DNA of 42,056 nt. It comes from Succinatimonas sp. UBA7265. Lineage in GTDB: Bacteria > Pseudomonadota > Gammaproteobacteria > Enterobacterales > Succinivibrionaceae. Position numbers and translations under genes: made by a program. This document shows positions 8,508 to 15,544 of the stretch, piece after piece (the first letter of the stretch is position 1; every line of letters starts with the position of its first letter). The notes under the pieces were generated by a model that was not told the origin of the DNA, ran no database searches, and saw only the letters and a program-made list of their open reading frames with translations. The stretch is taken from the NCBI GenBank assembly GCA_002473165.1, contig DKSD01000099.1, forward strand, positions 1-42,056, in the 5' to 3' direction.

Positions 8508-10049
8508 ATGCATTATCCCTCGCAGCGCAGCGCGCAGGAGGACTCTCAGCCTGAGCTTCAGGCCGAGGGGGTGACCGCTTTTGAATACGGTGATTATGTC
8601 GCCGAAAAAAGCATTGCCGGGCTGCATGAGGAGATCGCCTCAGGCAAACTTACCTGCCTGAACCTGTGCGGGCGCAGTCTGTGGACCGTCAGGGCGCTCA
8701 ACCGGCATTTGCATGCGGTGTCTGAGGTAAACGAGGAAGCTGACTGTCAGGCCAAAGGCCGCGATGAAATGATCGCGATCACCGGAAAACTGCGCCCGCT
8801 TGAAGGCATTCCGCTGCTTATCAAAGACAACATCGAGGCGCGGTGGTTTCACAACACCGCGGGATCGCTGGCGCTGACCGGGCTTAAGGTCAAAGAAAGC
8901 GCTCCGGTGGTCAAAAGGCTTGAAGAGGCCGGGGCGGTGATCATCGGCAAGGCCGCGATGAGCGAGTGGGCCTATTACCGCTCCTCATCGGGCATCTCAG
9001 GCTGGAGCGCCATGAGCGGCAGGGTGCGCAACCCTTACGCCTTTGACCGCTCAACCTACGGCTCGTCCTCAGGCACCGCCTGCGGCATCAGCGCCGGCAT
9101 GGCGATCGCGGGCCTGGGGACGGAGACCGACGGCAGCATCTTAGGCCCAAGCTCGCTGTGCGGGATCGCCGGGCTTAAGCCCACGCACGGATTGTTGAGC
9201 ACCGAGGGGATCGTGCCGCTGGCCCCGGGCTTTGATGTCCCGGGCCCCATGGCGCAGCTGGCCGAGGACTGCGGCGCGCTTTTGAGCGTGTTAACCGGCG
9301 ATGACAAATACCTCAAAGCCTCCGGGTGCCGGAGCCTTGAGGGGCTGAGGCTTGGCGTCATCTCCAACACCCTCACCTCAAAGCCTGGCATTATGAGGCT
9401 CTTCTTCCGGGCGCAGAAGCTCCTGCAAGATCTCGGCGCGGCGCTTGTGCCGGTGGAGATGCCTGAGGAGGCGCCCTGGCGCGAGGCCGAGCTTCAGGCC
9501 TTTTGCTGCGAGTTCCGTCCGGCGCTTAACGCCTATCTTGCAAAGCACCCCGAGTGCGGGATGGCGGATCTCAAGGCGGTGATCGAGTTTAACCGCAGCC
9601 ATCCTGACGAGGAGCTGAGCCTTTTTGACCAGGATCTTTTTGAGGCCGCGCAGGAGTGCGCCCTCACGGAAGATCAGCACCAGGAGCTCCTCAAAAAAGC
9701 CCGGCGCCTTGCCGGGACGGAGGGCATAGATCGGGTGCTCGCGGATTTTGAGTGCGACGCGCTCATCGCCCCTGAGACCGTGCCGGCGTGGACCGTGGAT
9801 TACGTAAACGGCGATCCGGTGCACGAGGTGTCCTCGAGCATCGCCGCCGTCGCAGGCTATCCGGGGCTGTGCGTGCCCATGGGCCTGATCGCGGGGCTGC
9901 CGGTAGGGCTGCTGTTCATGGGCACGAAGTTCTCCGAGGATCTGCTCCTCAAGATCGGCTGCTGCTATGAGCGCGCCCGCGGCCCGCGCACCAAGCCTGA
10001 GTATTTCAAAACGCTGCGTTTTGCTGACGACATTGTTCACCGCTTTTAA
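8508..10049 (+). CDS. Amidase-signature family hydrolase (first of two)
   Basis: A 513-residue amidase-signature enzyme with the Ser-cisSer-Lys triad: K106 in LIKDNIE, the Gly/Ser-rich YGSSSGTACG segment (about 184-193) with the cis-serine, and nucleophile S210 in TETDGSILGPSS. The triad appears intact, so it should hydrolyse a linear amide. The substrate cannot be read; GatA is unlikely because no gatB/gatC partners are present and the motifs diverge. ATG 8508 has AGAGGAGG upstream. The gene sits between the transporter and an M20 peptidase, which suggests that it processes the imported compound in the cytoplasm; no signal peptide is seen. Confidence 0.9.
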   Translation: MHYPSQRSAQEDSQPELQAEGVTAFEYGDYVAEKSIAGLHEEIASGKLTCLNLCGRSLWTVRALNRHLHAVSEVNEEADCQAKGRDEMIAITGKLRPLEGIPLLIKDNIEARWFHNTAGSLALTGLKVKESAPVVKRLEEAGAVIIGKAAMSEWAYYRSSSGISGWSAMSGRVRNPYAFDRSTYGSSSGTACGISAGMAIAGLGTETDGSILGPSSLCGIAGLKPTHGLLSTEGIVPLAPGFDVPGPMAQLAEDCGALLSVLTGDDKYLKASGCRSLEGLRLGVISNTLTSKPGIMRLFFRAQKLLQDLGAALVPVEMPEEAPWREAELQAFCCEFRPALNAYLAKHPECGMADLKAVIEFNRSHPDEELSLFDQDLFEAAQECALTEDQHQELLKKARRLAGTEGIDRVLADFECDALIAPETVPAWTVDYVNGDPVHEVSSSIAAVAGYPGLCVPMGLIAGLPVGLLFMGTKFSEDLLLKIGCCYERARGPRTKPEYFKTLRFADDIVHRF

Positions 10050-10061
10050 AGAGGATCTCCC

Positions 10062-11210
10062 ATGCCGCTTGACGATTTACCCAAATCCCCTGACAGCCTG
10101 AGCCTGGCTTCCTGGCTCATAAAACAGAACACCATCACTCCGGGCTCCAACGAGACGGCGCTTCTAAAAGCGATCGGCGCGCTGCTTGAAGAACACGGCT
10201 TTACGGTCTCTTACGATTTTTATGATGAGCAAGATCCGGGGCGCTGCTCATTAAGCGCCCACCTGCATCCTGAGTGCGCTTCCCAAGCGCTGCTTTTGGG
10301 CGGGCATATCGACACCGTGCCGCTGGGAACCGGGAAATGGGATTTTGATCCTTTCTGCGGCGAGGTGCAGGGCGGCAAACTGCTGGGGCGCGGCTCCTGT
10401 GACATGAAATCCGGCGCGGCGTGCATCTTAAGGGCGGCGCTCGAGTACGCGGAGCGCATTAAAGATCGCGATCTCATAATCCAGCTCTTTGGCGGCGAGG
10501 AGAACAGCTGCAAAGGCTCATTTCATTTGGCCAAAAATTTGGAGCATTTTAAAAACGCCGCGGCCTGCATCATCGCCGAGCCTACCGGCGCATATCCGCT
10601 TTTAGGCCACCGCGGCGCGCTGTGGCTTAAGCTCTCGACAGCGGGTAAGACCGCACACTGCGCCATGCCTGAAAGGGGCGACAACGCGCTGACAAAGCTC
10701 CTGCCGGCTGCCAATCGGCTGATCGGTTTTGGCTTTAGCCTCTCGCATCCGGATCTGGGAAAGCCCACCGCAGTGCTCTCAACCCTGCACAGCGGCCTTA
10801 ACATCAACTCCGTGCCCGATCAGGCTGCGCTCACTCTTGACATCCGCACGCTGCCCTCGCAGGACTCTCAGGCCATCACAGCGCTGGTGGCCAAGATCGC
10901 AGGACCTGAGGTTAAAACCGAGATCCTCGAGGATGTCGGGGCGATCTGGACAGACAGCGGCGATCCCTTCGTAAAGACGGTTTATCAGGCCTATGCAGGA
11001 GAGACCGGGGCGCAGCCGCGCCCCGGGGCGGTGAGCTTCTTTACCGACGGCTCGGCCGTCAAAAAAGCGCTGCCTCAGCTCCCCGTAGTGATCCTGGGCC
11101 CTGGCGACACCGCGCAGGCGCACCAGTTAAACGAGGCCTGTGACATCAGGCAGATCGAACTTTGCGATCGGCTTTACGATCGCGTGATCAAGGCTTTTTA
11201 CGGCCTGTGA
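10062..11210 (+). CDS. M20-family metallohydrolase (ArgE/DapE/CPG2-like)
   Basis: A 382-residue zinc-dependent deacylase or peptidase. Metal and catalytic motifs are in place: GGHIDTVP with H82 and D84, GSCDMKSG with D114, GGEEN with catalytic E146 and metal ligand E147, AEPT with E173, and the C-terminal histidine in AQAHQLNE. The lid/dimerisation domain contains NINSVPDQAALTLDIR. It would release an acyl group or cleave a C-terminal amino acid after the amidases act. It starts 12 bases after the amidase stop, with AGAGGA upstream. True argE or dapE function is possible, but the setting favours catabolism. Confidence 0.9.
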   Translation: MPLDDLPKSPDSLSLASWLIKQNTITPGSNETALLKAIGALLEEHGFTVSYDFYDEQDPGRCSLSAHLHPECASQALLLGGHIDTVPLGTGKWDFDPFCGEVQGGKLLGRGSCDMKSGAACILRAALEYAERIKDRDLIIQLFGGEENSCKGSFHLAKNLEHFKNAAACIIAEPTGAYPLLGHRGALWLKLSTAGKTAHCAMPERGDNALTKLLPAANRLIGFGFSLSHPDLGKPTAVLSTLHSGLNINSVPDQAALTLDIRTLPSQDSQAITALVAKIAGPEVKTEILEDVGAIWTDSGDPFVKTVYQAYAGETGAQPRPGAVSFFTDGSAVKKALPQLPVVILGPGDTAQAHQLNEACDIRQIELCDRLYDRVIKAFYGL

Positions 11211-11250
11211 GAACCTGTAAGCACCTTGAACCCGGGAACGGAGACAGGCC

Positions 11251-12774
11251 ATGACAGCGTTGATGAGTGCAGGCAAGAGCAAAGCGCGGATCTTTGAGAG
11301 CAGCGCCTTCGAGCAGCTCGCCCAAATGGAGCAAGGCGTTTTGACCTCAGAGGCGCTCACGGAGTATTACCTCACCCGCATCAAGGTCTATGACGGCGTG
11401 CTCAATTCTTTCATCACCGTAAACCCCAAGGCGCTTGAGGAGGCCAGGCGGCTTGATAACGAGCGCCGGGCAGGGCGGATCAGAGGGCCGCTGCACGGGC
11501 TGCCCATAGTGCTCAAGGATAACTACGACACCTGCGACATGCCGACCACCAGCGGGGCGCTCGCGTTTAAAGATCTCAGGCCCAAACACGACGCGTTTAC
11601 CGTTAAAAAGCTGCGTGATGCCGGGGCGCTGATCTTAGGCAAGACGAACCTTACAGAGCTGGCGCGCCACGGCATGAGCATCAGCTCCATGGGCGGGCAG
11701 ACGCTCAATCCCTATGATCTCACCCGCACGCCCGGCGGCTCCTCAGGCGGCACCGGCGCCGCTGTGGCCGCGAATTTCGCGGTCATGGGCACGGGCTCTG
11801 ACACCATGAACTCGATCCGCTCGCCCTCAAGCGCCTGCTCTTTGGTCGGCATCCGGCCTACGAAGGGCCTCGTCTCCCGCAGCGGCATTTGCCCCTGCTC
11901 GGACTGGCAGGATACCGGAGGACCGATCGCCCGCTGTGTCAGCGACGCCGCCTTAATGCTCAGCGTCATGGCAGGCTATGATCCTGAGGATCAGAGCACG
12001 GAGATCATCAAAGATCGCCCTCATGAGGATTACACCCAGGCGCTGAAGGAAGGAGCCTTTGCGGGGCGCACGATCGCCGTGATCACCAACAACCTGGGCA
12101 GCTGCCCTGAGGTTTTAAAGGCGGTTCATGACGCCGTCCGTGACATCGAGAAGCTCGGCGCCAGGATCATCGAGTGCGACATTCCGCAGCTCTATCTGCC
12201 TAAGCTCATCAAAGAGCATGACGTGCAGGAGTGGGAGCAGGTGCCCGATCTTGACCGCTATCTGGCACAGGAAGGGGATGCCGCGCCCGTGAAGAACACT
12301 CAGGAGTACTTTGACACCGGCCTCATGACTCCGACTCTTGTTGAGGATTTTCGCAAGAAGCTCTCAATTCATGATCCGCTGCACCAGCCTGAGTACCTGG
12401 CAAGGCTTGAGAAGAACAAACAGCTCAGAGAGTTCGTCATCGAGTACATGCAGAAGAACAAGATTGACGCTTTCATGTATCCGTTGCAGCAGGTGCTGGC
12501 GGTTAAGACCACAGAACCAAAAGGGCAGTATGGCCGCAACGGCCATATGGCCTCGGTGACCGGGCTGCCGGCTATCGATGTCCCGGGCGGGTTCTCCAAG
12601 CCCGATGCCTCGGCACCGCTGGGGGTGCCCGTGGGCATAGAGTTCATGGCTGAACCCTTCAGCGAGTCAAAGCTGATCGCCTTGGCCTATTCATTTGAGA
12701 AGGAAACACATCACAGAAGGTCGCCGGTGGCGTTTCCTGAGCTTGATTTCTCGTCGATCGGGGTTGAGCCGTAG
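11251..12774 (+). CDS. Amidase-signature family hydrolase (second of two)
   Basis: A 507-residue amidase. The triad is K89 in VLKDNYD, the canonical PGGSSGG at 161-167 and nucleophile S188 in DTMNSIRSPSS. It is not a recent duplicate of the 8508 gene: the two share only family motifs, so they probably act on different bonds or substrates. ATG 11251 has GGAG at an acceptable distance. It closes the operon; no clear rho-independent hairpin follows within about 100 bases. Confidence 0.9.
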   Translation: MTALMSAGKSKARIFESSAFEQLAQMEQGVLTSEALTEYYLTRIKVYDGVLNSFITVNPKALEEARRLDNERRAGRIRGPLHGLPIVLKDNYDTCDMPTTSGALAFKDLRPKHDAFTVKKLRDAGALILGKTNLTELARHGMSISSMGGQTLNPYDLTRTPGGSSGGTGAAVAANFAVMGTGSDTMNSIRSPSSACSLVGIRPTKGLVSRSGICPCSDWQDTGGPIARCVSDAALMLSVMAGYDPEDQSTEIIKDRPHEDYTQALKEGAFAGRTIAVITNNLGSCPEVLKAVHDAVRDIEKLGARIIECDIPQLYLPKLIKEHDVQEWEQVPDLDRYLAQEGDAAPVKNTQEYFDTGLMTPTLVEDFRKKLSIHDPLHQPEYLARLEKNKQLREFVIEYMQKNKIDAFMYPLQQVLAVKTTEPKGQYGRNGHMASVTGLPAIDVPGGFSKPDASAPLGVPVGIEFMAEPFSESKLIALAYSFEKETHHRRSPVAFPELDFSSIGVEP

Positions 12775-13344
12775 CAGAACTTGCGTGCTTTGGTAAGGCT
12801 CTTTGGGACTGACGGTAAGCTGAAAATATTCTGTTACTCAAGCATTAATTCCAAAAACCAGGCGCTCTGTCAGTCGATTCAAATTTAAGTTGTCGAACTG
12901 ATTCTTGTCCAACCTGTGTCTTTAAAACGCTAAATTACAAATTTTCTGCCTGATGGATGCTTATGAGAGCAAAATGCAAATCGTGAGCGCGATGCGAGTC
13001 TTTTTTGAAATCTGCTTCCAGTTGAATATATTATATTTTTAAGTTGAATACTGTACCCGTGACTCGTCCGTGTTACAGAAAATAGAGCTCTGCAAATGTA
13101 TTGTTATCGCATACAAGCTAAGATCGATGCATGAAGGCCAGACTTCAAAGAACGGCAAAAGTGTTGAGTATTTATAGCTTCAAGACGCTTTGGAATCGAG
13201 CTTTAGCTATGACAATATGGTATCAACTCGGTTTTTTCTTAATGGCTGACTGTAAATCTTTTATGCATAATGATGTCTAGTTATTATAAGAGTTTAAAAA
13301 TATGTTTAAGTTTGATTGTTAAATAACAAAAATAAGAAGAAGGC
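12775..13344. other. AT-rich spacer before the restriction-modification cassette, no gene seen
   Basis: About 570 bases with no credible coding frame. GC content falls sharply from the amide operon into this spacer. The left copy of the 16-bp direct repeat lies at 13303-13318, just before the first methyltransferase gene. An AT-rich stretch around 13280-13300 (TTATTATAAG) is a possible -10 region, but no convincing -35 partner is seen. Confidence 0.6.
13303..13318 (+). repeat. 16-bp direct repeat, left copy
   Basis: TGTTTAAGTTTGATTG occurs here and, without mismatch, at 18453-18468. The pair brackets the three-gene restriction-modification block and nothing else. This is the arrangement expected of a target-site or attachment-site duplication, or of a recombination scar. 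Confidence 0.75.
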
Positions 13345-14001
13345 ATGACAGAACAGATTAAATCAAGAGAAAGAGTGGCATTACATGGCGAAGTATTCAC
13401 GAATGAGCGTGAAGTTAATGCAATGCTTGATCTTGTTAAGGCCGAATCTGAACGGATCGACAGCAGATTTCTTGAACCGGCATGCGGAAATGGAAGTTTC
13501 GTCATTGAGATTTTGAATCGGAAGCTGTTGGTTGCGGAAAGGAAATACAGAAAAAGTCCGACAGAATATGAAAAGTATTCCATTGTTGCTGTTTCAAGTG
13601 TTTACGGTGTCGACATATTGGAAGACAACGCTAAGGAGTGTCGGCAACGTCTGTACGACTTTTGGAACGCCAAATACACGGCCGCCTGCAAAAAAGAATG
13701 CCGTGAAGAGGTTCGTGATGCCGCTGAATACATAATTAACCACAATATTCTCTGCGGTGATGCTCTAACTATGTTGTGCGACGACGGGGATCCAATAGTA
13801 TTTGCCCAGTGGGATCTTATTCATGGCAGCAAGATTAAGCGAAAGGATTATCGCTTGGACTCATTGATGAAAGCAGACAGAGATCAACCGGATCTATTTG
13901 AAAATCAATTCAGCTACGATGAGGAAAGCATGGCATGGATCCCTGCACCAATCAGGGAATATCCGCTTATGAACTACTGGGAGGTCCAGTATGCAGATTA
14001 A
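13345..14001 (+). CDS. Small adenine-methyltransferase-like protein, SAM-binding part without NPPY
   Basis: A 218-residue protein with a gamma-class N6-adenine methyltransferase layout at its N-terminus: motif X region EVFTNEREVNAMLDLV (17-31), motif I FLEPACGNGSF (42-52) and the acidic turn YGVDI ending near 91. The catalytic N/D-P-P-Y motif is absent. In its place is DPIVFAQWDLIHGSKIKRKDY. It probably works with the next protein, which carries NPPY, as a two-subunit methyltransferase or accessory. ATG 13345 has AAGAAGAAGG upstream. The stop lies 11 bases inside the next gene, indicating coupled translation. It could also be an inactive sensor or specificity partner. Confidence 0.75.
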   Translation: MTEQIKSRERVALHGEVFTNEREVNAMLDLVKAESERIDSRFLEPACGNGSFVIEILNRKLLVAERKYRKSPTEYEKYSIVAVSSVYGVDILEDNAKECRQRLYDFWNAKYTAACKKECREEVRDAAEYIINHNILCGDALTMLCDDGDPIVFAQWDLIHGSKIKRKDYRLDSLMKADRDQPDLFENQFSYDEESMAWIPAPIREYPLMNYWEVQYAD

Positions 14002-15526
14002 ACACGATCCATTAAGTAACTACAAACCTGACGTTATATCCTGTCTGGCCGATCTCTCAAATGATGAGGTGTTTACGCCGCCAGAAGTGGCGAACAAGAT
14101 GCTCGATTTGCTGCCAAAAGACCTTTTCAGTAATCCAGAAACTAAATTTCTGGATCCATCTTGTAAATCAGGAGTTTTTCTGAGAGAAATTGCGTCTCGT
14201 CTGATTAAAGGTTTAGAAAATAAAATTCCGGATCTTCAGGAACGTTGCGATTGGATTTTCAAAAATCAGCTTTACGGTATTGCTATCACAGAACTTACAT
14301 CGTTGCTTTCAAGAAGGACAGTGTATTGCGCTAAATACCCAAATAGTCTTTTTTCAATTACAAGATTTGACAACGTTCAAGGTAATATTCTGTACCAGAA
14401 GATTAAGCATGAATGGGATAAAGAAAATGACAGCGGACATTGTGTATTCTGCGGAACAAGTTACAAAGGCGAATTAAACGAGATTGCTAGAGAAGGCTTG
14501 GAATCTCATGCTTACGAATTTGTCCATACCTTGGAACCTGAGAAAATTTTTAACATGAAATTCGATGTGATTATTTCCAACCCTCCATATCAGTTAAATG
14601 ATGGAGGTAATGGCTCAAGTGCAAAGCCTATATACAATCTTTTTGTTGAACAAGCAAAAAGATTAAATCCAAGATATTTATTAATGATTATTCCTTCTAG
14701 ATGGTTTAATGGAGGTAAGGGATTAGATGATTTCAGAAAATCAATGTTCTCTGATTCTCGTTTAACGCATTTAGTAGATTATCAAAATGCTAAAATTTGT
14801 TTTCCAGGTGTAAGCCTAGGTGGTGGAGTATGTTATTTTTTATGGGAACGTGACCGAAAAGCTAATTGTCAAATTACTAATATATTAAATAAAAGGTCAA
14901 TTACATTAACTCGCCCTTTAAATCAATTTCCTGTTTTTATTAGATATAATGATGCTATAGGAATTATAAACAAAATTAATAGCAAAGCTGAATCTTCTAT
15001 GGCAGATTATATTAGTTCGCGTAATCCATTTGGCTTATCAACTAAAGAAAGAGGCGATGAAAAGAAAATATCTAATTCTGTTATGTTATTTTCAAGTGGT
15101 GGAGTTGGTTATATCAAACGAAATCTAATAAGTCAAGGCATTGAATGTATAGATAGTTATAAAGTGATGATCAGTAGAATTACGAGCGAACATGCTGGTG
15201 AGCCAGATAAAGACGGCAAGTATAAAATTATTGCTAGAATTAAAATTTTGAAACCAGGTGAAGTTTGTACTGACTCTTATGTTATTACTGGCATATCAAA
15301 CGATGAGACGTTTACCACTAATTGTTTTGAGTATTTGAAAACAAAATTTGTCAGGTTTTTAATTCTTCAATCGCTTTCTTCTATCAATCTTTCTAAAGAA
15401 AGTTATCGCTTTGTTCCAATTCAGGATTTTTCCAAAAGATGGTCTGACCAAGAGTTATTTCATAAATATGATCTTTCTAATGAAGAAATCGATCTTATCA
15501 CAAATCAAATTAAAGATATGGATTAA
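13991..15526 (+). CDS. Eco57I-type N6-adenine DNA methyltransferase with fused recognition region
   Basis: A 511-residue modification enzyme. Motif X is in EVFTPPEVANKMLDLLP (26-42), motif I in KFLDPSCKSGVFLREI (52-67), and the catalytic motif IV NPPY is at 197-200 in FDVIISNPPYQLN. A C-x2-C pair at about 151-154 (CVFCG) may bind zinc. The C-terminal half resembles the variable target-recognition region of Eco57I-like enzymes and is the most AT-rich stretch of the island, with many AAT, TTA and ATT codons. It should methylate adenine in a specific site and protect host DNA from the helicase-nuclease encoded next. Confidence 0.85.
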   Translation: MQIKHDPLSNYKPDVISCLADLSNDEVFTPPEVANKMLDLLPKDLFSNPETKFLDPSCKSGVFLREIASRLIKGLENKIPDLQERCDWIFKNQLYGIAITELTSLLSRRTVYCAKYPNSLFSITRFDNVQGNILYQKIKHEWDKENDSGHCVFCGTSYKGELNEIAREGLESHAYEFVHTLEPEKIFNMKFDVIISNPPYQLNDGGNGSSAKPIYNLFVEQAKRLNPRYLLMIIPSRWFNGGKGLDDFRKSMFSDSRLTHLVDYQNAKICFPGVSLGGGVCYFLWERDRKANCQITNILNKRSITLTRPLNQFPVFIRYNDAIGIINKINSKAESSMADYISSRNPFGLSTKERGDEKKISNSVMLFSSGGVGYIKRNLISQGIECIDSYKVMISRITSEHAGEPDKDGKYKIIARIKILKPGEVCTDSYVITGISNDETFTTNCFEYLKTKFVRFLILQSLSSINLSKESYRFVPIQDFSKRWSDQELFHKYDLSNEEIDLITNQIKDMD

Positions 15527-15544
15527 TGGCTAAGGTAAATTAAA

